Of a DNA stretch of 64,000 nucleotides, positions 33,881-43,726 are shown one piece after another. This stretch comes from Sphingobacterium sp. ML3W. Its GTDB lineage: Bacteria > Bacteroidota > Bacteroidia > Sphingobacteriales > Sphingobacteriaceae. Made by a program: the position numbers and the translations under genes. The stretch is taken from contig NZ_CP009278.1 in the NCBI RefSeq assembly GCF_000747525.1, forward strand, positions 3,100,001 through 3,164,000. The letters are read 5' to 3'. The notes beneath the pieces are model-generated. The model saw nothing but the letters and a program-made list of their open reading frames with translations. It had not been told where the DNA came from and ran no database searches. Position 1 is the stretch's first letter. Every line of letters begins with the position of its first letter.

Positions 33881-34240
33881 ATGATTATGCTAACACAAAT
33901 AAGTCCAAAGTTACCCATGCGCGATAGAGCGGTAACAAAATCCTATTACCAAAAATTATTAGGTTTTCAACTATCTGACGATTACGACCATTACTTGATC
34001 ATTTACAAAGACAATATTGAAATCCATTTTTTTGAATTCAAAAACCTTAATCTGAAAGAAAATTATGGACAAGTGTATATCAGAACAAATGACATCGAAA
34101 GTCTATACAAATCACTCTTAGCTAATGGTGTTTCAATTCACCCCAATGGTCATTTAGCAACAAAACCATGGGGGCAAAAGGAATTTTCCTTACTCGACCC
34201 CAACAACAATCTATTGACTTTTGGAGAATCAATTATTTAA
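33881..34240 (+). CDS. Glyoxalase/bleomycin-resistance (VOC) family protein
   Basis: 119 residues; ATG 33881 or ATG 33887 may start it. The VOC fold is visible: the first unit SPKLPMRDRAVTKSYYQKLLGFQL with IEIHFFEF, and the second unit YGQVYIRTNDIESLYKSLL with KEFSLLDPNNNLLTFGE. The GQVYI-R and DP-NNLL-F patterns match bleomycin-resistance-type proteins. It could bind a drug or a small metabolite; a resistance role is not proven. Confidence 0.85.
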   Translation: MIMLTQISPKLPMRDRAVTKSYYQKLLGFQLSDDYDHYLIIYKDNIEIHFFEFKNLNLKENYGQVYIRTNDIESLYKSLLANGVSIHPNGHLATKPWGQKEFSLLDPNNNLLTFGESII

Positions 34241-34600
34241 AAATTCATACATCAAGGAAAAAATCATCTTTTATGGCTGTGTCTCGAGATTTAGAATATA
34301 CGTATTTCTAACATTCCAATATAAATTCAACATAGTTATATATGAGCATATTTACACTAACAAAATAATTAAGATAACAATTTTTACTATCATTTATTAT
34401 TCTCAATGCCAATATTTCTGTCCCAAATACTTCAAATAGCAAGATTTTATTGAAGAATATGCCTCATTAGGAAAGAGGGTGAAATCAACAAGAAAACAGG
34501 GTGTATGTATAGGAATAATAAAAGATTATAACAGGGCAGACTAAAGTTGAAGAAGTAAACACTGGTCTAAGTTCGAGGATCGAACTCAGACCAGTATCAA
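34241..34600. other. Non-coding gap with a terminator at its right end
   Basis: No supported gene; the open frame 34221-34439 is a low-complexity shadow. Only the hairpin at 34561-34595 is recognisable. Confidence 0.4.
34561..34595 (-). terminator. Terminator of the 80-residue acidic-tail gene
   Basis: ACTGGTCT (34561-34568) pairs with AGACCAGT (34588-34595), extended inward by AGTTCGA and TCGAACT with a small internal mismatch. On the minus strand a T-rich stretch follows. Confidence 0.75.
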
Positions 34601-34843
34601 TTAATTTTCTTCCTCTTCTTCGTCTTCACCAGCTAATGAGAATTTAACTGATTTTTGCGGATAATCGCGAACACTTAGCTCACTTGTATTCGCAATTAAT
34701 TTTTTGATGCTAACTTTATCGCCTAATCTAAAATTAGCTTCTGTTAATTTATAATCCAATAAATAAGGACCACAGAAGTAATTACCTTTTGCATCTCTTT
34801 CTATTATCCCTCGATAGAGTCCTTTTTTTGTTTCTTTTGGCAT
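34601..34843 (-). CDS. Small acidic-tailed hypothetical protein
   Basis: 80 residues from ATG 34843. An upstream in-frame ATG (34885) adds 14 hydrophobic residues with no clear signal and is not preferred. The protein has a basic start (MPKETKKGLYRGIIERD), a strand-rich middle (GNYFCGPYLLDYKL, KVSIKKLIANT) and a C-terminal EDEEEEE tail. It resembles small RNA- or protein-binding OB-like proteins in size only. No family is recognised. Confidence 0.5.
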   Translation of the reverse strand: MPKETKKGLYRGIIERDAKGNYFCGPYLLDYKLTEANFRLGDKVSIKKLIANTSELSVRDYPQKSVKFSLAGEDEEEEEN

Positions 34844-35173
34844 GTTATTAATTTTATCTCTCAAAGATACAAAGAGTAAAAGCATTTTAAACCATTATAG
34901 CTAAAGATAATGATAAAACAACTGATAATTAGTGCACTACCCTACCTTCTTATTCGTGGTTAGATTTTATAAAACTCTACTATGAGTAGCTTAACGTTTC
35001 AAATTAATCAATAAATAAGCGCTTAAGTTTTTCACAAAATTCAGCATAAGACCTACGTCCTAACGGAACCTTCAGGTTTTTCTTCTGCTCCTCTTATTGT
35101 TATAACCCTATCTTATTAGCCAGCAACCTGATAGGTATATGATGTAGCTTTTACCGTTGCAGAAAAACCTTTA
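34844..35173. other. Non-coding gap
   Basis: No supported frame, hairpin or repeat was found here. Confidence 0.35.
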
Positions 35174-35527
35174 CTACTTCTCCTTGGTATACTTAATAAT
35201 TTGATTGCCTTTTTTTAATATTAATTTTTCTTGCGTTAATTCTTGAATGGTTAAAGTATCTGAAAATGCACTGGTTTGATGATTACCTATGCTTTTACCT
35301 GATAGAATCAACTTATCACCTGTTTTCTCCCACGTTGAATATTCAAGAGTCGCCATGTTAATGGAATTAGCCATACCTCCCTTTTTTAAACTTACCCCTT
35401 GCATAGACTCTTCCATCCCTGGAATAGGTTCTACCCAATTCCCTTCGATACTTACAGTATTACAAGCAAACAGTGCTGTTGAAAACAGCAATCCAATTAT
35501 TCCCTTAAAAACAATGTTACTCTTCAT
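35174..35527 (-). CDS. Lipocalin-like lipoprotein
   Basis: 117 residues from ATG 35527; the open frame extends 58 codons upstream, but the lipoprotein signal (MKSNIVFKGIIGLLFSTALFAC, Cys22) decides this start. The mature domain is a small beta fold with the lipocalin-like pattern IEGNWVEPIPGMEE, KTGDKLILSGKS, DTLTIQELTQEKLILKKGNQIIKYTKE, as in Bacteroidota 'lipocalin family' proteins. It is anchored in the periplasm or outer membrane. Ligand unknown. Confidence 0.75.
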   Translation of the reverse strand: MKSNIVFKGIIGLLFSTALFACNTVSIEGNWVEPIPGMEESMQGVSLKKGGMANSINMATLEYSTWEKTGDKLILSGKSIGNHQTSAFSDTLTIQELTQEKLILKKGNQIIKYTKEK

Positions 35528-35867
35528 ATTTGAAAATTTAGTATGAATCAACTGACAAGATCTCTCCTCTTTCACGATTTGCATGACTTCAAAAACTGAA
35601 CCAAAAAATAAATTAAATCTTGCTGCAAGATCCGGGAGAAATCGTTCTTTAATAACCCAACTAAATGAATTAGAAAATTGTATGTAAAAAAAAGACAGCA
35701 CGTTTGGACTTTACAGTGCATCATAAAACAATAATTAAATAGAATTACAATAAACTATCCTTATTTTTAGGTCCATAGTTAATATCTAACTGTGTAAGGA
35801 TTTTCTGCGATTTAGCATTTTAAAAGTCCAACACATTAGAATTTATCGCATCCAAAATAACAGGGAT
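35528..35867. other. Divergent intergenic region
   Basis: Lies between the lipocalin-like gene and the aldehyde dehydrogenase gene. The long frame upstream of the lipocalin start is judged non-coding. No definite -7 element was found. Confidence 0.35.
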
Positions 35868-37232
35868 ATGAATTATCAAAACATACGACAAGCACAAAAG
35901 CGATTCTACCATTCAGGAGCAACACGATCCATTGCATTCAGAAAAGAACAACTCAAGTTCTTGAAAAACCTTATCCAATCAAACGAAGAGTTATTTTACG
36001 ATGCTATTTACAAAGACTTCAGAAAATCACGTTTTGAGACCTATACCAATGAACTGAGCATCATCTATGCTGAGATAGATTATTATCTTAAAAATCTCAA
36101 GCGTATAGCAAAACCAAAACGCGTGCGTACAAATTTGACAAATATCCCTGGGCAAAGCTATATCTACCATGACCCGCTCGGCACGGTCCTGATTATCAGT
36201 GCATGGAACTACCCTTATCAATTGACCTTAACACCTTTGGTGAGTGCCATTGCCGGAGGAAATACCGCTATTATCAAACCAAGCGAACTTCCTATGCATA
36301 CCATGTATCTCATGGAGAAGCTTATCAATACAAATTTTCCAAAAGAATACCTTCATGTCGTTACTGGAGCGATACCTGAAACGACTGCATTATTAGCACT
36401 CGCATATGATAAGATCTTTTTCACAGGAAGTCCTAAGGTAGGCAAAATCGTTTATGAAGCGGCGGCAAAACAGTTATGTCCCGTTACTTTGGAACTAGGG
36501 GGGAAATCGCCGGCTATCCTAACACCTTCAGCAAATCTGAAGGTTGCAATCAAGCGATTGGTTTGGGGTAAATTTCTCAACGCGGGCCAAACATGTATCG
36601 CCCCAGATTACCTATATGTCCACGAATCGATTAAAACCAATGTTTTACAGATAATCAAAGAAATACTCGAAAAGATTCCATACAATGATGGTGCTGATCA
36701 TTATGTGAGTATCATCGACCAACACAACTACAATCGTCTGGAGAAAATGATGAATGCTGATAAAGTATATTACAAAAATGGTGAACACAATCCTGAAAAG
36801 CTGCATTTTGCACCCACAATCATGTCTGACGTAACATGGGACGATACCGTGATGCAAGATGAAATATTTGGTCCTCTCCTACCTGTATTAACTTACAACG
36901 ACTTTCGTCAGGTCTTAGAAACAATCAATGACAAAGAAAAACCGCTTTCTGCATACCTCTTTAGTAATGATGCGAAAGAAAAGGATACTTTTCTGAACAT
37001 CTTAACTTTTGGAGGAGGGTGTATCAACGATACCATCATGCATGTAGCTAGTGAGTATCTTCCATTTGGCGGTGTTGGAAATTCAGGTACAGGTAATTAT
37101 CATGGAGAAGCAGGTTTTCGTTGTTTTACGCATCAAAAATCTGTGTTAAAAAAGGCGAATTGGGGTGAACCAAATCTTAAATATCCGCCATATACAGAAA
37201 ACAAATTAAAGTGGATAAAAAAGGTCTTGTGA
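35868..37232 (+). CDS. NAD(P)-dependent aldehyde dehydrogenase (class 3-like)
   Basis: 454 residues, the short class 3/coniferyl-type length. Key residues are visible: Asn114 in SAWNYPYQLTL, Glu209 in TLELGGKSPAIL and catalytic Cys243 in AGQTCIAPDYLYV, plus the FTGSPKVGK cofactor loop and the terminal FGGVGNSGTGNYHG motif. It oxidises aldehydes to acids in the cytoplasm, with broad substrates in this class. It is followed 89 bases later by a DUF2809 membrane protein and may be co-transcribed with it. Confidence 0.95.
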   Translation: MNYQNIRQAQKRFYHSGATRSIAFRKEQLKFLKNLIQSNEELFYDAIYKDFRKSRFETYTNELSIIYAEIDYYLKNLKRIAKPKRVRTNLTNIPGQSYIYHDPLGTVLIISAWNYPYQLTLTPLVSAIAGGNTAIIKPSELPMHTMYLMEKLINTNFPKEYLHVVTGAIPETTALLALAYDKIFFTGSPKVGKIVYEAAAKQLCPVTLELGGKSPAILTPSANLKVAIKRLVWGKFLNAGQTCIAPDYLYVHESIKTNVLQIIKEILEKIPYNDGADHYVSIIDQHNYNRLEKMMNADKVYYKNGEHNPEKLHFAPTIMSDVTWDDTVMQDEIFGPLLPVLTYNDFRQVLETINDKEKPLSAYLFSNDAKEKDTFLNILTFGGGCINDTIMHVASEYLPFGGVGNSGTGNYHGEAGFRCFTHQKSVLKKANWGEPNLKYPPYTENKLKWIKKVL

Positions 37233-37321
37233 AAAAAATCACTTAAATACTACGTAGATAATCCTAAAGCCTCCAATTTTCCATATATTTCCGATACGGG
37301 TTATTAAAAATTTTTAGAAGT

Positions 37322-37708
37322 ATGAAAAACACTAAAACTACTTATCTCGTTCTCGCCATAACTACAATAATATTGGGTTTAGTGATAAGAAAGATACCAT
37401 TTATTCCTGCCATTACAGGTGACATGCTATATGCTGTTATGGCATATTGGCTCTGTCGATTTCTATTTTTTAAACGTTCTAAATCATTTTCGCTCATCTT
37501 GGCGGTTACATTTTGTTTTTTCATTGAATGTCTACAGTTAATCCAAACTCCTTTTTTTATTTATATAAGAAGTCATTCACTCTTACGTTTATTATTTGGG
37601 CAAGGATTCTTATGGTCCGATCTACTAGCCTATATGTTTGGTGCTTCTATAGCATATTTATGTGACAAGGCTTGTTTTACAGCTCGTTCCTATAAAGAAC
37701 ATGAATAG
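37322..37708 (+). CDS. DUF2809 family membrane protein
   Basis: 128 residues with four membrane segments (about 9-26, 34-50, 57-73 and 95-113). The family signature is present: LGDMLYAVMAYWLCRF, ILAVTFCFFIECLQL and the C-terminal LWSDLLAYMFGASIAYLCD. The function of DUF2809 is unknown. It follows the aldehyde dehydrogenase on the same strand. Confidence 0.85.
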   Translation: MKNTKTTYLVLAITTIILGLVIRKIPFIPAITGDMLYAVMAYWLCRFLFFKRSKSFSLILAVTFCFFIECLQLIQTPFFIYIRSHSLLRLLFGQGFLWSDLLAYMFGASIAYLCDKACFTARSYKEHE

Positions 37709-38099
37709 CTAAATTTTGCCTTTACATTTCTGATCAACCTATCCTCCATCTATACTACTCAAAGGCATTCTTAGAATAATTTTCTATTTCTTTGATTTTA
37801 GACCTTATGTATTATAAAACTGTACAATAGCATCTCTCCCATTGCTAAATAGGAAACAATCCTACAAATCGTCTCAAAAGATGATCAAATTGTCTCATCA
37901 TCATGTTAAAGTTTTAAAAAATTATCAACTTAAATAAAACTACCAAACTAATTATGAGAACTGTTAACTATTTGTTTCGCCGACGGCATAGGCAGTTTCT
38001 GCCATTTACCAACTGTATAAATGCCTTCGTTAGTAATACTTAAAAGTAATAGTTTCATGCTATTATAATCGATAAAACCTATTGTAAACCTTTAAGCCT
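37709..38099 (+). other. Upstream region of the second SusC/SusD pair
   Basis: No convincing gene; a 29-codon frame starts at ATG 37954 and could be a leader peptide or chance. No FecR, sigma or regulator gene precedes this SusC. No TAnnTTTG match was found. Confidence 0.35.
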
Positions 38100-41078
38100 A
38101 TGAATTTTAAAATCAATAATTTTAAAGTAGTTACCAAATTATTGCTATTCAGCACAAATTTTTATGCAATAACAGCACTTGCTTCGCCTGTTGCCATTTA
38201 TAGCAACGTCGTCCAGTCAACACTTAATGGTAAAATTACGAACCAAACCGGTACTCCATTAGCAGGTGCAACAGTGCATGTAAAAGGTACCGCGCAGAGT
38301 ACAGCCACAGATCAAACTGGAAATTTCAAACTAACCAATGTCAAAAAAAATGATATCATCTTAATTAGGATGATTGGATTTATGACACAAGAAGTTCACT
38401 ATAACGGTGAACCAAACCTGCTAATAAAAATGGAGGATATGTCCCAAAATCTAGAAGAGGCAGTTGTAGTGGGATATGGTACCATTGATAAAAAAGAACT
38501 TACCAGTGCTGTGTCGACAATCAAACAAAAAGATATGATTGCGGGTTCTGCTTCGCCCTTACTCGCTATACAGGGGAAAGTCCCCGGCTTAAGTGTTGTT
38601 TCCACCAATGGTACGGATCCAAATGCTGGAATATCATTGCAGCTGCGGGGTGTCAACTCGGTGAAAGCTTCTCAAGGTCCCTTGGTCGTCATCGATGGTG
38701 TCCCTGGAGGAGATATCAATTCTGTAGCTAAGGAAGACATCGAATCAATCAACGTACTTCGAGACGCTTCAGCTGCAGCTATTTACGGAACAAGAGCATC
38801 AGGTGGTGTTATTCTGATCACGACAAAAAGACCCCAAGTAGGAAACGCACAGGTCACTTTTACTTCTGAGTATTTTATGGAAACGATTCGCAAAAAACCA
38901 AAGGTTCTTTCTGCACAAAAATTCCTGGAGCATGGATTGGGAAAAGACCTCGGACACAAAACGGATTGGTATGATGAAGTCACTAACGACAACCCTTTTA
39001 GCCACAGACAGGTCGTCAATATCAATGGAGGATCTGAAACCGCTAGTATTTATGCAACATTTACGAAAAGAGATGCGACGGGGATGGCTATTACCTCAAA
39101 ACGGGAAGAAATTGGAGGACGTATCAACTCTTCATTTAAATTCTTTAACGGATTTGCTGAACTCAATTCAAATGTGAGTTACAATGAAGCGAAGGCCTTT
39201 AGCAGCAATAATGATATTTTTAACAATAATGATATCTTTAATATGGCTATGGTGCTAAATCCTACAGAAACTCCTTACGATATCAATGATGTAAGTGGAT
39301 ACAACGTATTGGTTGGTGGGTATGACACCTGGAATCCAGTTGCCGAAGCTAAACTAAGGTCTGATGTTAAACAATTTAAATACCTCTTGGCAAATAGCAC
39401 TTTGAAACTTAATCTAAGCGAACATTTAAATACAAGTGCTACTATTGGAATAAAAAGTAACTCAGAACACGGCAGCTTTTACCGTTCTTCACAACATCGT
39501 ATTTCGCGAGAAAATAATGTAGATGGGTATGCAGAGCAATATAACAATAAATATATTGACCGTGTATTTGAATGGACATTGAATTATAATAAACGCTGGG
39601 ACGACCACAGTGTCAATGCCGTAGTTGGTTATAGTTATCAAGATTTTAATGGGCAAGGTTTTTCTGCTAAAAATTCTGACTTCCCAGTAGATGGAATCAA
39701 AGAGAATGACATGGAAACGGGTAGTTATCTTGTAGCTGGTAGAGCTGGTATGGGCTCATGGAAAAACCCATGGGTAAAATTAGCTGCTTTCTTTGGTCGT
39801 ATAAACTACTCTTACTTGGATCGCTACATACTTACCGCAACAGCACGATATGAGGGGTCTAGTAAATTTGACCCCAAAAATAGATGGGGATTTTTCCCTG
39901 GTCTATCAGCAGGATGGCGCATATCGCAGGAATCATTCTTAAAAGATGTCTCGTTTATAAACGACCTAAAATTGAGAGCTGGCTATGGCGAAACAGGTAA
40001 TGAAGGCTTTGATGCTAAGGTAGCCCGCCGTATGTACAGTGCCGACACCTGGTTTTTGCAAGATGACAAATGGTTTAGGACTTACGGAGTGATGCACAAT
40101 CAAAATGCTGATATTAAATGGGAGGTAAAAAAAGAGTATAACTTAGGTCTGGACTTTTCAATCTTGAATAATAAAGTAAGTGGTCGCTTTGATATGTATA
40201 AACGGAAGATAGATGATCTGATTTACGAAATCAGTGTTTCTCAACCGCCAGCAATTCATGACAAAACAATCATGAATGTGGGTAGCATGCAAAATACCGG
40301 TTACGAATTTGAACTGAATTATAAAGCCGTTTCAAATGAAACCTTTACCTACACTACAGGAATTGTTGCATCTCACAATAAGAGTACACTCAACTCACTT
40401 TGGGGCAATCAAACATTTATCGATAAAAAAGGGTTTCCTGCACCAGGATCTCCAGGAACAGCTGTAAGGTTGTACCCTGGCGAAGATATCGGTCGCTTTT
40501 ATATTTGGAAATTTGCCGGTTTTACTGAAGATGGGTACTGGAAACTGTATGATAAGGATGGTCAGGCTTTTGATGTGCGGGAACAAAGTAAAACACAAGC
40601 AGACAAATCGTTTGTGGGCAATGCTATACCAAAACTTCAGCTTTCTTGGAACAATCAGTTCACCTATAAAAACTGGGATGCCAGTATCTACATGCGCAGT
40701 TGGATTGGACATGATGTCTTCAATATGATCAATATGTATTACAGTTTACCAAATGTGAAATCTCAAAATGTGCTATCAGAGGCTTTTGACAAACATAAAG
40801 ATATTAAAGGAGAGAAAGAATTAAGTGATTATTGGTTGGAAAAAGGAACCTTTCTAAAAGTAGATGCCCTGAGTTTCGGTTATTCTTTTAATGCCAATAA
40901 AATCAAACCAATAAAGGCACTTCGCCTTTATGCGACCGCTAGAGATCTTTTTGTATTCACAAATTATACAGGTTTAGATCCGGAGGTCAATATCAATGGA
41001 CTCGAACCAGGTTTTGAAGAAAGGAATGCCTATCCAAAAACCAGAACTTTTATGATGGGACTACAAGTAAACTTTTAA
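38100..41078 (+). CDS. SusC/RagA-family TonB-dependent transporter
   Basis: 992 residues. A signal peptide (ITALASPVAIYSN region) precedes a carboxypeptidase-like domain (STLNGKITNQTGTPLAGATVHVKG), the VVVGYGTIDKKELTSAVST TonB region, the plug (DASAAAIYGTRASGGVILITTK) and the beta barrel. It lacks an STN domain, unlike the copy at 20496, so it is unlikely to signal to an ECF factor. SusD follows after 10 bases. No glycosidase or regulator adjoins, so substrate is open. Confidence 0.95.
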   Translation: MNFKINNFKVVTKLLLFSTNFYAITALASPVAIYSNVVQSTLNGKITNQTGTPLAGATVHVKGTAQSTATDQTGNFKLTNVKKNDIILIRMIGFMTQEVHYNGEPNLLIKMEDMSQNLEEAVVVGYGTIDKKELTSAVSTIKQKDMIAGSASPLLAIQGKVPGLSVVSTNGTDPNAGISLQLRGVNSVKASQGPLVVIDGVPGGDINSVAKEDIESINVLRDASAAAIYGTRASGGVILITTKRPQVGNAQVTFTSEYFMETIRKKPKVLSAQKFLEHGLGKDLGHKTDWYDEVTNDNPFSHRQVVNINGGSETASIYATFTKRDATGMAITSKREEIGGRINSSFKFFNGFAELNSNVSYNEAKAFSSNNDIFNNNDIFNMAMVLNPTETPYDINDVSGYNVLVGGYDTWNPVAEAKLRSDVKQFKYLLANSTLKLNLSEHLNTSATIGIKSNSEHGSFYRSSQHRISRENNVDGYAEQYNNKYIDRVFEWTLNYNKRWDDHSVNAVVGYSYQDFNGQGFSAKNSDFPVDGIKENDMETGSYLVAGRAGMGSWKNPWVKLAAFFGRINYSYLDRYILTATARYEGSSKFDPKNRWGFFPGLSAGWRISQESFLKDVSFINDLKLRAGYGETGNEGFDAKVARRMYSADTWFLQDDKWFRTYGVMHNQNADIKWEVKKEYNLGLDFSILNNKVSGRFDMYKRKIDDLIYEISVSQPPAIHDKTIMNVGSMQNTGYEFELNYKAVSNETFTYTTGIVASHNKSTLNSLWGNQTFIDKKGFPAPGSPGTAVRLYPGEDIGRFYIWKFAGFTEDGYWKLYDKDGQAFDVREQSKTQADKSFVGNAIPKLQLSWNNQFTYKNWDASIYMRSWIGHDVFNMINMYYSLPNVKSQNVLSEAFDKHKDIKGEKELSDYWLEKGTFLKVDALSFGYSFNANKIKPIKALRLYATARDLFVFTNYTGLDPEVNINGLEPGFEERNAYPKTRTFMMGLQVNF

Positions 41079-41088
41079 AAAGAAAAGC

Positions 41089-42771
41089 ATGAAAAAATAC
41101 ATATCGATATTAACATTAACCGCTGGTCTATTACTCCAAGGTTGTACTAAGTTGGATCAAGAATTTTATAGTTCGGTAACTCCGGAAACCTTTTACAAAA
41201 GTGAGAAAGATATCAAGGCCGCCCTTTTCAGACCTTTTACACATGCAAAATGGTATCTTGGAGAAGATAGATGGCGGTTACAGGAATATACAGCGGACAA
41301 TTTTGCAATCAGTACAAAGGGTAGACATTGGTATAATGGCGGTGAAAATGAACGCTATCACTATCATAAATGGACAGCAGATGACGGTTGGATTTCGGAA
41401 AGTTGGAGAGGTACCCTGATGGGGATTGCTCTGGCTCTTGATGCAAAAAATGATCTATCAAAACTTGACTATACCAAATTTGCACTGACCGCAGAGAAGC
41501 AAGCTGCGGATTTAGCCCAATTGGATGCATTAATAGCTTATTTCTATTTAAGAGGTCTTGATTATTTTGGAGGAATGCCAATTTTTGAATCTCTGGATCA
41601 AGAATCTCTCCCTAGGAATACAGATCAAGAGCTTTTTTTACATATCGAGAAATTGCTTAAACAAGCAATAGACATCATACCATCAAAAAAAGCTGGTGAC
41701 AAAGAAGAAGGTGCAATCAGAAAAGCAGCTGTTGCAGCTATGTTGGCACAATTGTATTTCAATGCGGAGTCTTATATCGGAAAACCGATGTATGAAGAGA
41801 GTAGAAAAATCAGTCAAGCTATCATCAATAAAGAATATGGCGATTACGAACTTGACCCTACATGGAATGGCGTTCATGGATTCAATAATAATCTTTCACC
41901 TGAAATCATATGGTCAATGCCATCAGAATTTAAAATGCTGGAGTATAACTGGTTTTACTCTAATTTTTATCATTATAATTCTCGGGAATATTTTAATCAG
42001 GATATGGGAGGTGATAATGGCGGCCATCTTAGCCCTTCTAAAAAACCGGATGGAACCCTATATAGCAGTGATTTCAAATTGGGTTCTCCCTACGAAACAT
42101 TTGATAATGGAGACTTGCGAAAGGCCCCTTATCATTACTTAGGAGCTGAGAATTATGAAGGAATGTTTATTGTCGGCCTTCACCTATCCCCGACTGGAAA
42201 AGCGATTCTTGGAGGCGAAGAATATGATAAGCAACCATTGGTTTTTGTGGATCAGGTGGCACGTTTCTCAGAAGTGGGTATAGGGAAAAAATACAGCTCT
42301 ATTGCTCAACTACCCTCCAAAATGTCTGAAGGTGAAGAAAATACGGGCATTCGACTTGTTAAGGTTCCTATCCCAAACTTAGCCAACAATACCTTAAGAT
42401 GGGGTGCAGATATGCCAGCGATAAGATTAGCCGAAATTTACTATATGCTTGCTGAGTGTGAATTTCGTGTAGGCGACAAAGTAAAAGCTGCAGCATTATA
42501 TAATGAGGTTAGAAAAAGAAATTTCAAGGATACAACAGATCCGAATCCGCTTACAAGTACGAACTTAGATAAATATCGTATCCTTGATGAATGGAGTATC
42601 GAATTTTTAGGAGAAGGACGCAGAAGAACAGATCTCATTCGATGGAAAGCATTTACTACCGAAAATTGGTGGGATCACAACGCGTCGAATGCCAATCATT
42701 TGAACCGCTTTCCGGTTCCTAATTCAGCTATCTCTGGCAATAATAGCTTAGAACAAAATCCAGGTTATTAA
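41089..42771 (+). CDS. SusD/RagB-family nutrient-binding lipoprotein
   Basis: 560 residues. Lipoprotein signal ILTLTAGLLLQGC (Cys19), then LDQEFYSSVTPETFYKSEKDIKAAL, a TPR-like helical body, a conserved IRLAEIYYMLAECEFRVGD segment and RILDEWSIEFLGEGRRRTDLIRWKAF near residue 510. The end (NSLEQNPGY) is typical of the family. It pairs with the SusC upstream and is followed by a strong terminator, so this is a two-gene operon. Confidence 0.95.
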   Translation: MKKYISILTLTAGLLLQGCTKLDQEFYSSVTPETFYKSEKDIKAALFRPFTHAKWYLGEDRWRLQEYTADNFAISTKGRHWYNGGENERYHYHKWTADDGWISESWRGTLMGIALALDAKNDLSKLDYTKFALTAEKQAADLAQLDALIAYFYLRGLDYFGGMPIFESLDQESLPRNTDQELFLHIEKLLKQAIDIIPSKKAGDKEEGAIRKAAVAAMLAQLYFNAESYIGKPMYEESRKISQAIINKEYGDYELDPTWNGVHGFNNNLSPEIIWSMPSEFKMLEYNWFYSNFYHYNSREYFNQDMGGDNGGHLSPSKKPDGTLYSSDFKLGSPYETFDNGDLRKAPYHYLGAENYEGMFIVGLHLSPTGKAILGGEEYDKQPLVFVDQVARFSEVGIGKKYSSIAQLPSKMSEGEENTGIRLVKVPIPNLANNTLRWGADMPAIRLAEIYYMLAECEFRVGDKVKAAALYNEVRKRNFKDTTDPNPLTSTNLDKYRILDEWSIEFLGEGRRRTDLIRWKAFTTENWWDHNASNANHLNRFPVPNSAISGNNSLEQNPGY

Positions 42772-42800
42772 CAACCTAATAAGCAATAATTTTAGCAAAT

Positions 42801-42832
42801 AAAGCCCTTAATTCAAATGTATTAAGGGCTTT
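42801..42832 (+). terminator. Intrinsic terminator of the susCD pair
   Basis: AAAGCCCTTAAT (42801-42812) pairs with ATTAAGGGCTTT (42821-42832), 8-base loop. Confidence 0.85.
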
Positions 42833-43010
42833 ATCATGATTATAGATAATGGAATTAGCGTGCTTTAGTCTACGTTGAGAATCTAACCATTATGAACGGA
42901 AAACATATCGGTATGATAACATCATTAAAAAAAGTAGTGAGCTACCGGATGCTCTAGCACTAACAATGTTTAACTTTGAGCATCTCAAAATTTTAATAAG
43001 AACTGAGCAT

Positions 43011-43514
43011 ATGATGATCTCACTCAACTTTAAAAAATATAAAACTGAAGATTTTATGGACTATTATAATCTTGTAAAAGAAGACATCCATATGAAATAC
43101 ATTACGGGAAAAGGGATGTCTAAAGAAAATGCTATAAAGAGATTTGATTTTATATTGGACCTTGGTCAACACCATGATGATATAGGTTATTTTCAAGTAC
43201 GAGATGCTGAAACTAACAGCATTATCGGTGACAGTAAACTCGTGTACAATAATGATGATAAGTCACTATTTGAAATCGGTTACTTACTCAAAGAAGAGTA
43301 CTGGAGAAAGGGCTTAGGGACAAAAATATGTGCATACTTATTAGCACTAGCTTCGACAATCGATGAGAAAAAAGATATTATTGGGATTATCCATCCAGAA
43401 AATACAGCCTCAAGAAGATTACTTGAAAAGTTTGGATTCAAAAGCATTTTCAAAGGAGATGAAAATGGGGCAACAATAGAGAAACTCATATTAAAGCGAA
43501 ACGGTGAGGATTGA
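43011..43514 (+). CDS. GNAT-family N-acetyltransferase
   Basis: 167 residues from ATG 43011; a start at 42966 would add 15 residues but lies in less protein-like sequence. The fold is visible: the N-terminal LNFKKYKTEDFMDYYNLV, the strand IGYLLKEEYWRKGLGTKICAYLLALA with the acetyl-CoA loop R-x-G-L-G-T (about residue 105), and IGIIHPENTASRRLLEKFGFKS with the conserved Asn. It resembles the RimJ/Acetyltransf_3 type. Substrate unknown. A 15-base hairpin follows the gene. Confidence 0.9.
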   Translation: MMISLNFKKYKTEDFMDYYNLVKEDIHMKYITGKGMSKENAIKRFDFILDLGQHHDDIGYFQVRDAETNSIIGDSKLVYNNDDKSLFEIGYLLKEEYWRKGLGTKICAYLLALASTIDEKKDIIGIIHPENTASRRLLEKFGFKSIFKGDENGATIEKLILKRNGED

Positions 43515-43607
43515 TTTCAACAAAAATCATACGGAATTCCATTTCAAGATTGTTATTTATTCAATATCCTTGACAACGAAATAAAACAGGTACTTACTTG
43601 CGTAAAT

Positions 43608-43646
43608 TCTGTTCGTTAAACTTTGAATTACAGTTTAACGAACAGA
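43608..43646. terminator. Perfect 15-base inverted repeat
   Basis: TCTGTTCGTTAAACT (43608-43622) pairs perfectly with AGTTTAACGAACAGA (43632-43646), 9-base loop. It lies between convergent genes and probably terminates both. Confidence 0.75.
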
Positions 43647-43726
43647 GTCTTTAATGATCCAAAAAAACAGTAGTTTTATTATTTCATTGAATCAAATAAA
43701 CTTATTTCTTAACACGCTTTTCAGCT

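Noticed and set aside
34221..34439. Plus-strand frame of 72 codons after the glyoxalase-like gene
   Set aside because: It overlaps the end of a real gene and is a low-complexity Ile/Tyr/Phe frame without a ribosome binding site.
35528..35701. N-terminal extension of the lipocalin-like protein
   Set aside because: The lipobox-bearing signal peptide at ATG 35527 would be buried; the extension is not used.
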